A stretch of DNA of 64,000 bases from Combretum micranthum (taxonomy: Eukaryota > Streptophyta > Magnoliopsida > Myrtales > Combretaceae): contig JAMXBD010000236.1 of the NCBI GenBank assembly GCA_024138025.1, positions 1,240,001 through 1,304,000 of the forward strand. Direction: 5' to 3'. The notes beneath the pieces were generated by a model, which was not told the origin of the DNA, searched no databases, and was given only the letters and a program-made list of their open reading frames with translations. Made by a program: the position numbers and the translations under genes. Positions 1-11,949 of this stretch are shown piece by piece. Each line of letters starts with the position of its first letter. Position 1 is the stretch's first letter.

Positions 1-240
1 TTGGGTGGATGTCCAAATGATGTCAAATGAATAAAAAATATAAAAGACACAAACAAATTAAATCAAATCCATGTTAGTTGTTAAATGCACATTAAATTGT
101 ATATACATTACAATAATTTGATCATATTATAATTATATTTATTTATGTTAATCTGGTATTCATAATTATCTTTATAATAATTTTTTCTAATTATTTTTTT
201 TCTATTTATCTTATTATTTGTGAAATTATTAGCCCTAATT
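1..240. other. AT-rich sequence with no recognised feature
   Basis: Low-complexity AT-rich DNA with stop codons in all frames. I see no coding signal, repeat boundary or structural RNA here. It may include the outer part of the gypsy-like element to its right, whose left limit I could not fix. Confidence 0.5.
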
Positions 241-462
241 ATAATAAAATGTTATGATAGATACTAAGCCGCCTAAACGCCGCCGGCCTTAAAAGAAACA
301 GCACTAGCCTTGGAAGATACACCACCAGCATTGGAGTCGGCTTACACTATTGACAACTTGTCTTTCAAATTTAAAAACCACCAATGTTAATTCTAGGCCG
401 CTAACTTTTATTTTACACTACCAATGAATATTGTCAGCTTATGATGCATGATTTATTTTTTT

Positions 463-640
463 AGGGTTTTTCATGTAATAGGATAAATAGTCCTTTAGAC
501 TTGCATTTCTATTTAAAACTTATGATATACTTTGAAACCCTAATTTGAGAGAATTTTCTCTTTGAGATTGCATCATTGCAATTGTTGTGTGATTTAGATT
601 ACTCAGTGAGTACTCTATCTTGTGTTTATGCTAATTCGCT
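463..640 (+). repeat. LTR-like repeat, left copy
   Basis: This block, from TTTAGGGTTTTTCATG through the AT box GGATAAATAG to the CTAATTCGC region, matches 1663-1838 at roughly four positions in five by eye. The AT box followed by a conserved leader suggests the promoter-R-U5 part of an LTR. The right-hand end runs directly into the inverted RT fragment instead of a recognisable primer-binding site. Confidence 0.5.
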
Positions 641-960
641 GTATCAAAAGTTGCTCTCAGCTTCCTCATGCCACTAAAACTTCCCTTTCTTTAAACACTA
701 TGTCAAAGGAGCTGCAACAATGCTAAAGTGCCTAATGAATCTCCTATAAAAGCTAGCCAACCCAAGGAAACTCCATAATTTAGTGACTATTCTTGGAATA
801 GGTCATCCTCTAATTGCCTTCACCTTCTCTTCATCTACCCAAATCCTGTTGCTACAATTACAAGTCCCAAAATAGCAACTTGCTAGACATGAAGATGGAC
901 TTCTTCATGTTCACATAAAGCTTACTCTTCTTCAAAATTGTTAGCACCTCTCTCAAATGT
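640..960 (-). pseudogene. Ty3/gypsy reverse transcriptase C-terminal fragment
   Basis: Read on the - strand, with frame jumps, the fragment gives HLREVLTILKKSKLYVNMKK, then a block equivalent to VDEEKVKAI, then [13 protein letters not shown] and AAPLT...LKKGKF.W. These are the ordered landmarks of the gypsy RT thumb and connection region just before RNase H. In the family this enzyme copies element RNA into DNA. Internal stops and frameshifts make it non-functional. It lies antisense to the flanking LTR-like repeats, so it probably came from a separate insertion or an inversion. Confidence 0.7.
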
Positions 961-1662
961 TAATTCCTCTTTTGATGAGACACTCGTTAGACTGATGATC
1001 TGGCTGATTACAATGATAACACTTTTCATGTACTTTTCATATAGATAAAGACTATGATTTTAAAGCTATAGAATAGAAGGACAAGGAGAGAGAAGTCTTG
1101 GAGTTAGAAGAGAAAGGTGTAGTGAGTAATGTGGAATGTCGCATAGAAACAATAGATGATAAATCACATGTGTAAGAATTACTGCATACGATTAATGCTG
1201 CGATACTTTGGGAATTATTAATCCAAAGTAGATTTGCATATGATTCAAGGAGCTTGAGGGTGGATGTACTTCAAAGTCCTAATATAGTCGATATATTTTA
1301 GTTTATACTTCCTAACATTCATTTTATTGGTTCATATTTGATCCTAAAGGATACTTATGCAAGATATTAGGTTTATCTTCATCATTCGGTAGTGAAAAAC
1401 CCCTATATCTAGATTCAACCCTAAACTTGAGGATGAGTTTTTCTCTGGTGGGAGAGAATAATGCGAATAACATAGCAAACCCATATTTGAACAAGAGAGA
1501 GTCATCTAAGAAAGAGAAGAGGAAGCAGCACTAGGCTGCCCTCGTGTTGCTAGCTTTAGAAGATATGCTACCGGTGTTGAAGGCCATATCGCTAATGTTG
1601 GAGCCAACCTACATTGCTCCAGTTTTGTCTTTATGCCGCCGGCTTTATTTATTGTTTATCTT

Positions 1663-1838
1663 TTAGGGTTTTCCATGTAATAGTATAAATAGTTCTTTAG
1701 ACTTGTCTTACTTTTCGAAACTTATTATATACTTTTGAAACCCAAAATTGAGCAAAGTTTCTCTTTAAGATTGCATCTTTTGCAATTGTTATGTGATTTA
1801 GATAGCTTGGTGAGTGTTTTCGTTTATGTTTACATTAA
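1663..1838 (+). repeat. LTR-like repeat, right copy
   Basis: Direct-repeat partner of 463-640, with TTTTAGGGTTTTCCATGTAAT, a TATAAATAG box and the shared leader block. It follows a polypurine-like tract at about 1450, as a 3' LTR would. Divergence from the left copy is large, so the insertion is old. Confidence 0.5.
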
Positions 1839-2168
1839 CTTGTTAATTCAAAATAGTGACAATGTACATTTACACTTTAAACGAGGCTTACAAAGCCTTA
1901 TCTATGCAAGGAAGGAAATACAAATGCGTTACGATTGATGAAACTAAGCTATTGGCTAAAATATTGAGATAACTAATTTATAGTTTAATATTGATGATTA
2001 TAAAAGTCAAATATATAGGCATATAATAATCATAAATCGATATATCTTAATGTAATCTTATGGCGAGAAACTTAAGCTAGGATTGCAAGGATGACTTGCA
2101 ACCAACAGATGATATGGGGCTTTAATACACACACACACACACATATATGTATATTGCTTTATGTAGAA

Positions 2169-4173
2169 CACTACAAGAAATTTTGGCTTTAGAGACAAAA
2201 AATTCTGTGTCTGAAAGTGAAATATCTGTCTCTAAAGACTTTCAGAGACAGATTTTCAGTCACAAATTTTTGTTTGAAAAATCATCGTCGCTAATTCTTT
2301 TAGAGATAGATTTATTTTCCGTCACAAATTTGCTACGGAATTTCTGTCTCAAAATTGTCCCTGTTTTATAATTAGATATTTTTAAATATCCAATTAGTAA
2401 ATATTAAATAAAATTATTCCGTCGCAAATCTATGTCTGATTCTAAGACAAATTATTAAGAAAATACATATTTGCCTCTTATTTATCCTTCCCAAGAGGTC
2501 ACCCATCATAGAATGCTACATACTAAGCACACTTAACATTAAAGTTTTCACAAGCACTAAACTGATAAATCAATTCATATCTTCATGAGTAAAGTTCCAC
2601 TATTGTTTATTTAAGAGATATCACAATTTACAATATTATAACTATAAAACATTTTACATATCTTTTATAATTTATTTTTTATTTTATAATTTCACTTTAC
2701 CTATTTATTAAGGACTTTTTCATTAATATTTTATTAAAATAATATATAATATTAATATATACAATGTTTACATTTTATAATAATTATTTTAAATTATATA
2801 TTTATTATAAATATATAATATTTTCAGTAGCATATTCTAATTTTTTTTTTCCAAATATGATATTATTATTTAAAAATATTATATATTATGTAAATATAAA
2901 TAATGTTATACATATAAATTTATATATATTTAATGATATATATTATAATTATACTTTTTACATTACTTATTTAATATTTTATATTAACTTAATAAATTGC
3001 ATATTTTTAATTAATGTGTTTATTTTTTATTTCATTTTTATTACACGTAATAAATTATAATATAATATAAACAATATAAAAATATATTTTTCATTAATAT
3101 ATTAATAAAATAATATATAATACCAATTTAAATATATTTAACTAATTATTATATATTATATTTTTATTACTTAAATATACTATATTCTTACATAGTATAT
3201 TATTTTTTACCCAAATATGTTATTATATTTTAAATAAAATATAGTATGTAAATATAAATTATGTAAGATATATATAATAAATTTTTTTATATTGAAAAAA
3301 CATATGAATAGTCATAATAAATATATAATAAAAAATTATAAATAATATGAATATATATTTTTTATTAATATATTACTAAAATATGATATTATTTATATAT
3401 TTGTATATGTTTAAATATACTAAGTTTACATTTTATATTAATTATTTTATTTTACATATTTTATTATTGAAATATACTTTATTTTTAAGTAGTATTTTAT
3501 GATATTACGTGTATATAACATATTATATTATTGTTATACACTAATTTATTAAGTTGTATAATTTGATTTTTTATATAAGTTATTATGCAAAAGAATATAT
3601 AATAAGATATAAATATAATATTTATATTTTAAGTACTATTTTTAACTTATTCTTTATAATATATAAATATGTAATGTAATAATAAATATATTATAAATAA
3701 AAATATATAATTAGTTGTAAATAACATATGATTGTACATATTATAGTTATTATATAATAAAAAATAATTTACAAATATAATATATGTCCTTATTATATAA
3801 TGCACATTTATATATATTATATTAAATATGTATAATTAAAACTAAATTTTAAACATAATTATTTATACATACATATATGTAATAATTTAATTTAGAGACA
3901 AATTTGCAATAGAATTTTAAAAAATAGAAATTGGCGCTAAAATAATTTATTTCCCTTTAAAATCAGAGACAAATTTGCAACGGAAAAATTTTCATCGCAA
4001 ATCAATATGTAATCCGTCGCAAATTCTGTTGCAAAAGCATATAAAAATTAGAAGATTATTCATAATTTATGTCATCACAAATCCGTTGCAAATCTGTCTC
4101 TAATTCATTTTTTTAGAGACATAAATTTTCCGTCGCAAATTTTCTGTCTTTAAAGGCTAATTTTCTAGTAGTG
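2169..4173. mobile_element. Non-autonomous CACTA (En/Spm-type) DNA transposon
   Basis: The element starts CACTACAAGAAATTTTGGC and ends GGCTAATTTTCTAGTAGTG, the CACTA-type terminal inverted repeats. Beside each end is the 3-bp duplication GAA (2166-2168 and 4174-4176), the length expected for this superfamily. Subterminal regions repeat GAGACAAATTTGC and CCGTCGCAAAT-like words in both orientations, as in sites bound by CACTA transposases. The roughly 1.4 kb core (about 2480-3880) is almost pure A+T and holds no transposase, so mobility would depend on an enzyme from elsewhere. Chance open frames in the core are AT-rich noise. Confidence 0.9.
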
Positions 4174-7100
4174 GAAATTGTAAAGAAGTAAAGGGATATA
4201 TATAACTGAAATAGATTTTTTTTTTTGTCAAATCGATAATTGATATTACACACGATTGATAGAACTTTCATAAGTTGTAATTAGATATTGATATTACTCA
4301 TGGGATCAAAAAAATAGGTTCCCACAATCTAATAAATTGACAAGAACTAAAGATCAAAGATTTAATACTTAGAAATTTATATAAGACTCATCAAGAGTTC
4401 ATAAATCAAAAGGGAAATTATAAGTGCTATAATCTAGGAGAGTTATAAATAAATCCTAAATAACCCCTCAAAATATGTTAGAGGCATAATTGCAAGTAAA
4501 ACAAAGTTTCATAGTTAAAATAGGTCTAAAAAGTAGAGATCAAAGTTTAACATTTATTACTACCATTTGGATACCAAAGAGACTATCATTAGAATGAGAA
4601 ACCCCAAAGAATCTTAAAACATATTGAGTTTTCTATTGCTGCTATCATTAGAAAGTTTATCTAGCTATTGTCTAGATGATAGGCCAATTTTTTGCACTTT
4701 CACTTTATTTCTTTATCTCTTACCACTCAGGTGTTTCAATCTTCACCTTGCCCATCTCATCTCTTCTTTAGTATCTGGATCGACAAATTTGGAGTATAAT
4801 TAGTAAAAGATCTTTCCACTGATTGTATACTTAATCACTTAAGGTTAGAATCTTTTCCACTCATTGTGTACCTTATTAATCAAACCCATGAAACCAAATG
4901 AAAAATCACAATATAGCAATGGCACTAAGAAAGAGTATTTGCCTATAGATTACATAACATACCAACATGATTCCATTGTAGCCTGATCTCTATCCAAACA
5001 TCATGCTTCCAATCTATTATACTCATTAATAATGGAGGATGACCAAGACGCATACTACACGTTTTTAACAGTCTCATTCGGGCATGAAGATTCTTGTTCT
5101 TTTTTGAAGAAGGGAAGGCTTCTACCAAATGGTTAGCATTAATAATCTCATGCAGTTCACTTTAAGGATTTTAATGGCAATCGATTGTTGAACCTTAGAT
5201 TTCATTATCTTAAGTCTTTTACTGTGATCGTTTTATTCAATTAAAACCTTAGCTTCAATAATATCCTATGATCAATCAAGCAAATATACCTATCAAATAG
5301 TAGCATAGTAATAAAGTACAGGGATTATTCCCACATGGTCTTTTCAATTACTAGTAATTACTTTATCCCTACAATCTAACCTATAAATTCAAATTAATCT
5401 AATAATTACCTATCCTTCATAATTTTACTAATAAAAATTCAATTCAAACTATCTCAATCACAAGTCGAAATCAAATTAATTAATTCCAATTGTAAGATTA
5501 TCTAGATTTTGATTTACATAGTAATTACCACTAACAATTACTATGTATAATCTCTAAATATAATCCAATTTGTTAATTAATCCCTTAAGCTATGAAATTC
5601 CTAATTTAAATTAATATTTCTCTAGAGATTACTAATTCTTAACTTTATATCTTTATGTTAAAATCTCGTTCTAGCTAAAATCAATCTAAAAGTTGCATTA
5701 ATTAATTAAAAATTCTTCGTTAGACTTCAACTCAAACCTAGTTTCAATCTAATATAAAAGATTTATGTCATCATATCTATAAGATTGCATTCAAATCTAT
5801 CTAATTATGTACAATCTATTCAACCTAGTAATTTCTTATTTGATTAGATAGAAATATATGATGAATTATTATTCTAGAACTACTAATTTAAAAAGCAATA
5901 AAGAACACATAATTGTATAAAAAATATAAATATCTTTTGAATACAACTTAATCCCATTTACAAAAATGCAGCCATAATTTTTTAAAACCTAATTCTTTAT
6001 TCCTCCATAAATAATTCTAAATCTTTACTTGAGTTAAAAAAACCCTCTCTCACTTACTCTTGCGATCCTTTCATTAGAAAGCTTGAAAATTCACATACAT
6101 GATTTACTTTTGTTTTTAGGTCCTATTCATAGGTATATTTTTTTTAGGTCTCTACAATCTATCCACGTTCATGTATCAATCAATCCAAATCCATTCAAAA
6201 AGACTTTAAAAATATTTGAATATATTTTAATAATGCATGATCAATGCACAGCCCATGCACTTATGTTGTGTATCTCTTTGATCGCTATAAATTTTCTTCC
6301 TTAGGAATACATGGGCAATACACAAGCTGAAGCAATAGGTTATGCAGTTTATTGATCCTCAAACTCTTTAGTATACAATCTATTTCATGGGATCATGTAT
6401 GATATGTCCTAGCATGCTTCATGGGGCTAGTGGATGAGCTCATCCACTTTTCAAGTCTTCAAACTTCATCTAACACTCATTTAAACTCCATGAAATTGGA
6501 TCCAATCGTTCTTTTATGCTCCAAGGCCCTATGATTAGATCATAAGCAAATTAAGTACCAAATTCATGGAATCAATCATCAAACATGTCAATTAAAGTTT
6601 AGAATAATCTTTCCAAATAACAACTAATTTTCAATTATTAAACTTTCCTACACTTGAGCATTTACTTATCCTTAAGCTAATAATCAAACTGTAAACTCAA
6701 TAAAGACAAAAACACCTCTCTAAAAAAATTCTAATACTTAGGAAAATTAACCATCAATCTCACTCATATTAAATTTAAAACTCAGTTCTCTTACTTTATG
6801 ATTAATCAAATATACAAATCAACTGTTGCAACTTTTAAAATCTCTATTAAGTAACTCAACCTTATCGTAATCATGTATTTAATATACTATGATACTAGAG
6901 TTCAACAAGTAATCTAAGGAAATTAAAATATTAATCTCATCATTTAAACAAAAATATTAAATTTAAAAACACAAAATTAACCTAGAAGAATGAGACTTAA
7001 CTATATTTTATACATTTAGTAAGAAGTATACGATCCCCTTATTCACTCTTCTAAGAATCACAATCAAAGTAAAATCATGTACATCCATTAACCCCTTAGT

Positions 7101-8200
7101 CTTCTTCCTTTCTTCTTCTTATTATTCTTAATAAGGAGTTTTATTCAATTCATGCACAATTTCTTTCAGCTTAAGCTTCTTTAGACCTATACATCAAGCT
7201 TTCAATTGATAATTTTGCATTTGTCACCTAAGTTAACAAACGTTATTGTCACAAAAGAAGGCATCCCTCTCGACTTACTTACTTGAGTCAACATGGCTTT
7301 CTTTTAACTAGAGTGGTTTCATTAGTTAGTATGTCTCAAGCTAGATGAACTTAGGCTACTAGGTTTCAAAGGGACCCTATCGAATCTTTATCAAATTAAT
7401 TTAATTGTGATCTTAAAAACATAGTCATTTAACCTCTCACTATGCAATCTTGATCTAATTCCAACCTAAAATTAATGTTTAAATAACAAGTAATTTTGCT
7501 TCACGAAGATTTTATTATTCAGCTCTAGCAAGGTGTAATGAATATGATAATCAATGGTAAAAATTATAGCTAAGTTGCTTTTCTTTCTTGCGAAGTAATC
7601 TAATAATTATTCAAGTGAAATATCAAGGTTTGCTTTAAGTAGAAGATTTAATCTTTTAAGCTCATTAATGCAAAAACTTAAGTTGGACATCAATTTTAAA
7701 CTTATAAGCACATATAGCAACACTTAATTTGGTTTATCGCTTCCCCAAACTTGAGTTAGACATTGTCGTTAATGTCTAAATTAAGATCAATTAGTGGACA
7801 AGAAAATAATAAAAAAGAAATGAAAAAGGAAATTGAAACTTTCTCGGTTTTCGGTTTATAAAGAGCTTAAATCCATTCCTATCAATTAATCACGATATTC
7901 ATGGAAAAGATTGTAAGTATCTTCAGTATGGCCTTAGAGTATCTTATAATTGGGTTGCAAAAAAAAAAAAAAAAATAAAACCTCAAAAAAAAAAAAAAAA
8001 GAAAGAAAAATCCAAAACAAAAGCAATGTGAAAGAAAAAGGTCATAGAGAATTAGTCTATCATATCCAAACTCATCAAACAAATATTAGCACTCGAGATT
8101 GTTGCATAAGAGAGCATGCTTATCATATGCAATCCAAACAAATATCGGCAAAATATAATGAAGTTAGAAAGATCAAGCATCTTTATCTTTATTTTCACTA
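4174..8200. other. No gene; probable decayed retroelement non-coding DNA
   Basis: About 4 kb without a convincing coding region. On the - strand, 7740-7760 reads as CAAGTTTGGGGAAGC after a GACAATGTC block. That combination is common in the non-coding 3' region of Athila/Tat-type gypsy elements, and the pol remnant of such an element starts just to the right in the same orientation. A block near 5260-5340 (GGGAATAATCCCTGTACTTT on the - strand) also looks repeat-derived. The poly-A runs at 7960-8000 explain two overlapping open frames there. No LTR boundary was found. Confidence 0.45.
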
Positions 8201-8289
8201 CCTTCTCCATGGGGTCTTTGGCTTACACTACAACAACTGCCTCATCCAACGAAGAACTAAACTCCCACTCTTCAATTCATTGTGTGGAT

Positions 8290-8645
8290 GTTGGAATTAT
8301 ACAATACCTATTGTATTTAGACAACAAGTATTTCAAAGTTGAATTGTTAGTGCATACAATATTTTTTAATAAAACCAGATAAGGTCTAAATGTATAAAAC
8401 ATAAATACATCTACCACTAATTCCTATACCAATACAGTAGAATTCTCTTGAGTGTCCATAAGGATTTTGCTAGTATAGTAAATCGGCTTAAAGTACTTTT
8501 TTTTTTTTTTTGTTATCTTAACACTACTCTAACAATGAAATCGCTCACATCACATATAAATTAAAAGTGAAGACTCCATTCTTGAGCAACCATAATGGAA
8601 ACATGAGTTAATATGTCCTTAAGGATATTGAAAGCATCTAAACAC
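8290..8645 (-). pseudogene. Gypsy RNase H remnant
   Basis: Across frames the - strand reads ...AQEWSLHF..CDVSDF, then YFKPIYYTSKILMDTQEN and FRPYLV...STLKYLLSK. These correspond to the family's RNase H landmarks: CDASDxAxGAVLGQ, YYASKTL.DAQ.NY, and the TDH..LKYL block. RNase H removes the RNA strand during reverse transcription. The first catalytic-region Asp (CDVSD) is still visible. A run of A replaces the normally conserved GAVLGQ segment, and several stops are present. Confidence 0.7.
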
Positions 8646-9317
8646 TTATGAGAGAATTCAAGAGGTACATCCTTCTTTAGAAGTCTTGTCATGGTCTAAC
8701 TATCTTGGAAAAATCCTTATTAAACTTCCTATGAAAGCCTGTGGGACCTAAAAAAGGTCCAATGACCTTAACTAAAGCAAGTGGGTAACTTAGCTATGGT
8801 CTCAATTTTTGTATTATCCACTTTTACTTGTCAATAAGATATTTAAGTCCTAATATTATTATATCTTCCTAGATAATGAAGTGACACTTCTACAAATTTA
8901 AAACCTGATTAATTTGCTAACATATATCTCTAGTACTCTCTCCAAATTGTGGAGATAGTCTTCAAATAAATCCTTAAATACCTAAAACATCTTTCATGAA
9001 TACCTCTATGATGTAAAAATCCTCAAAAATAGTAATCATGCACCGCTGTAACATAGCTGATGCATTACATAACTCAAATGGCATTCGATGCTATGTAAAA
9101 GTACCTTAAAGACAACTAAGAGTTGTTTTTCTCGTAGTCCTTTGGAGTTATAGGAATATAGAAATATCCTAGCATCCTATTTAAGAGACAATAGTACATG
9201 TGACCAGCAAACGTCTCTAAAATCTAGTCCACAAATGGTGGCAGAAGTGGTCCCTACGAGTGCTATCATTCAATCTCTTATAATCAATGTATACTTGTTA
9301 ACCAGTAACCTTCCTCA

Positions 9318-9392
9318 ATGGGATAATCTCATTTTTATTTTTAGGACAATTGTCATGGGATAATCTCATTTTTATTTTTTAGGACCATCGTC
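9318..9392. repeat. 37-bp tandem duplication inside the RT remnant
   Basis: ATGGGATAATCTCATTTTTA begins at 9318 and again at 9355. The two adjacent copies differ by few bases. Read on the - strand, the duplication repeats the peptide KNKNEIIP within the RT. It is probably replication slippage after the element decayed. Confidence 0.85.
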
Positions 9393-9476
9393 ATGCCACC
9401 TTTTTTAGTACTACTTAAACTGGGCTATCTCAAGAACCATTTGAAATTGAGTATATCACACCTGCATCTAACAATT

Positions 9477-9846
9477 GGGAAAATTACATAGAAAGGTATC
9501 AACATTTGAGGGTAAGTTCATTTAAGATATCAATGTTTCAAGTGGTTAAATAGAGGAATAAATATTTGGAGATTGATTCATTTAAGGTACTAACATTTCA
9601 ATTGGTTAAAAAAAGGTATCGATGTTTTGTAAAATGAGTCAAATAAATTATTAATATTAACGAAAACTAAGAAAAATTAATTAAAAATTAATCCAACCAC
9701 TGAAACCTTGAATGAACTTTATGAAACGTTGATACCTCATTTGATTCAATTTACAAAACATTGATTTCTCTTTTTAACCACTTGAAATGTTGATACCTCA
9801 AATGAACTTATCCTTGAATGTCGATATCTTCTAGCATAATTTACCC
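9477..9846. mobile_element. Foldback MITE, MULE-type target duplication (family M1)
   Basis: A 370-bp element with inverted arms. It starts GGGAAAATTACATAGAAAGG and ends CTAGCATAATTTACCC. The arms carry the shared words GGTATCAACATTTGA, AAGTTCATTTAAG and CAAGTGGTTA. It is bracketed by a perfect 10-bp duplication TCTAACAATT (9467-9476 and 9847-9856). Duplications of 9-11 bp are typical of Mutator-like elements. Removing it restores the KLLD-AGVI reading of the host gypsy RT, so it inserted after the retroelement. Confidence 0.88.
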
Positions 9847-10379
9847 TCTAACAATTTGATTACTTCTTTCTTGACTACTTCCATGAAGTTAAGTTCAATC
9901 ACCTTTTAGATTGCACTATAAACTTAAATCATTCCTTAAATAATATTTTATGTGAACAAAATGAAGGAGTAATACCTTTAATATCCAAAATTTTCTAAGC
10001 AATAGGTTTCATGCTGTCTCTTAATGCTGTCTCTTAATACCTTTAACAACTTTTCCTTTTGATTTGATTTTAAATCTATAAAGTTATTACCAATAGCTTA
10101 AAGTCTTTCTCTAAAAGAAACATATTCAAGATAGCTTGGTAATTACTTCAACTCTAAGACTGCAAGTTGCTTGGTAGAAGCTTAAGGCCATTTTCATTAT
10201 CCCTTGCTATCTTTGGAAACCTTTGCTTTGGTATTATAAATTTGTTTTCATCTAGGGAGATACCAATCCAAAATTCTTAGGGTTCTTTATATATTCTTCC
10301 TCATTATTGGTTAAGCAAAACTCCAGTAGATCTTTCACAAGTAAGTCTTGAAAACAACTCGAAATAGATTAGTCAAACA

Positions 10380-11400
10380 CATTGATTGAAAAACAAACAT
10401 CATCATTCCTTAAGGGTTATTTAATGATAGTTAGGATATTTACAACCAAGTCCCCATCACTTACCTCATCACCTACATCTATAATAGCTAGAGTCATGGC
10501 TAAAATTGACCTACTTAAGATTAACAAAACTTTGATATCCTCATCCATATCTAAGATAACAAAATCAATAGGGAAGAAGAAATTTTAACCTTAATCAATA
10601 CATCTTCTATCAATCCTTTAGGGAATTTAATAGATTTATTAGTTGAATGTAAGCTCATACACGTTGGAAGTGGTTCTACTAGCCTTAATTTCTTAAAAGC
10701 TTATATGTCATTAAATTTATGTTACCCTAAGTCAACTAAGGCCCTTTGAATAGCTAACTCACCAATAAGGCAAGGGAAATTAAAACTCCTTAGATCCTTA
10801 AGCTTTTTAAGTAGCTTGTTTTGTAAGATTGTTGAACACTGTACTCCTAATGTCACAATAGAGTGCTCTTCCAGCTTTTTCTTGTTGGACAATAAGTCCT
10901 TTAAGAACTTCACATATCATGGCATCTATGATAGTGCTTCAATGAATGGTATGTTAATATGTAATTTTTTAAATAAGTTTAGAAACTTACGATAGTGTTT
11001 ATCCTACTTGAGATGAGTTCAATAAGAATTCGAGGAATGCATTCTTTTACCTTAGGAGGGCTATGTTATCTCATTCTTTTCCTCAACTTACTCATGAAAT
11101 CTCTTTTTCAACAATAATTTCACTCGCTTTCTTCTTAAGACCATATTACAACCCTTTATTACTTCTCAATGTCATTGCCTTAACTTATTCTTTGGAATTT
11201 GGCTCTATATAATCTAGCAATGAGCCATGATTCCACTTTGATAGTAATTTAGTAATCTAACTAATTTGATTCATTATTTTTTTGATAGATGCCTCATGAT
11301 TTCTTAAAGTAGCATTATTAGATTGTATAAATTATTTCATCCTCTCTTGGAGATTAGTCTTCTTCTTTAAAGGTAGGTATCATTGAAATCTGGGGGAGGT
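10380..11400 (-). pseudogene. Gypsy gag C-terminus and protease remnant
   Basis: An intact - strand stretch at 10913-10722 includes KFLKDLLSNKKKLEE, QNKLLKKLKDLRSFNFPC and AIQRALVDLG. This is the gag-protease junction of Athila/Tat elements, ending at the DLGA-type aspartic protease site. Upstream, with frame jumps, are NNATLRNHEASIKKIMNQI and KAMTLRSNKG, standard words of this gag. Downstream are KKLRLVEPLPTCMSL and KFPKGLIEDVLIKV. The protease would cleave the element polyprotein. The catalytic-site copy ends in LG and then a stop, so it is dead. Confidence 0.78.
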
Positions 11401-11949
11401 GGATTATTTCTCTACGTTCAAATTATCCGAAAAAAATAGGTTTATTTCCCCAACTTAGAGTTTAAGTGTTAATGTATGGATTGTTTTGAAGCAAGATAAG
11501 ATTTTCGAAATACTCCATTCGTCGAGCTCAATTAACCCCCAACCCTTACCCATACACCCCATGCCGTTTGAGCTTAGCTTTTAGATAACATGAATGCAAT
11601 ACAATATTCTCCTATACATAAAGATAAGATAATGGTATTGTCATGCAAATTGCAAATAAATTCTATGAAGAAAACAAGGAAAACAAGGCTTATTGAGTTG
11701 AAGTCTTACTAGCTATTCTAGGATAATTGTCACTTATGAGCTATCTACTCCCTTAAGGACCTAGCTATATAGTAGACCTTGATCATTTGAAAACAAGTGG
11801 AAAAGAGACATTGTAAACAAATAATCAATAGTTTTCAAAAGAGAAAACACTAATAAATAAAAACAAATAATAACTTAATTCTGTTAAAATCATATAAATG
11901 CAATTATTATGAGTTCGATCATAATTCTATTAGGAGGAACCCTCCTGGT

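Larger units (their letters stand above)
241..1950. mobile_element. Degenerate Ty3/gypsy patchwork with LTR-like direct repeats
   Basis: Two diverged direct repeats (about 280-650 and 1500-1850) share a GC-rich block with GCCGCC/GCCGGC words, a TAGGGTTTTCATGTAATAG-like block, an AT box (GGATAAATAG in one, TATAAATAG in the other) and a following block ending near GTGATTTAGAT. This looks like a U3-R-U5 order. Between them lies a reverse-transcriptase fragment on the - strand. On the + strand there is a run resembling the C-terminal end of gypsy pol and then a purine-rich tract GGTGGGAGAGAATAATG near 1448-1464, like a polypurine tract before a 3' LTR. Everything is interrupted by stops. Exact ends and target duplications were not found. 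The opposite orientations imply rearrangement or nesting. Confidence 0.55.
8646..9930 (-). pseudogene. Gypsy reverse transcriptase remnant, split by a MITE
   Basis: On the - strand the order is KKEVIKLLD, [foldback element], AGVIYSISNGS, SPV.VV.KKGGMTMV, VTG..VYIDYKRLND, AGH.YYCLLNRMLGY..IPI, RMPFELCNASA, EVFMKDV, YLHNLERVL, GPTGFHRKFNKDFSKI. This is the full RT finger-palm-thumb order of a Tat/Athila polymerase. The YxDD-box position is degenerate (EVFMKDV in place of VFMDDF). A 37-bp tandem duplication (9318-9392) adds a second copy of the KNKNEIIP segment. It cannot encode an active enzyme. Confidence 0.75.
8200..11500 (-). mobile_element. Athila/Tat-like Ty3/gypsy retrotransposon, gag-pol remnant
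   Basis: In order on the - strand are a gag C-terminus (about 11400-10900), a protease region (about 10910-10380), reverse transcriptase (about 9930-8650) and RNase H (about 8640-8300). The wording of the motifs (KFLNLFKKLHINIPF, QNKLLKKLKDL, VQVVPKKGG-like, RMPFELCNAS-like) matches the Athila/Tat branch of Ty3/gypsy and not chromoviruses. Integrase is missing or unrecognisable, and no LTR could be placed. Stops and frameshifts run throughout, and a foldback DNA element sits inside RT (9477-9846). Confidence 0.75.

Noticed and set aside
2764..3060. 98-codon Tyr/Ile/Asn-rich frame
   Set aside because: Translation of the AT-only core of the CACTA element. The composition alone produces such frames.
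7950..8382. 130- and 88-codon frames starting in poly-A
   Set aside because: The first begins with a run of Lys codons from poly-A and has no domain. The region is antisense to decayed gypsy RNase H.
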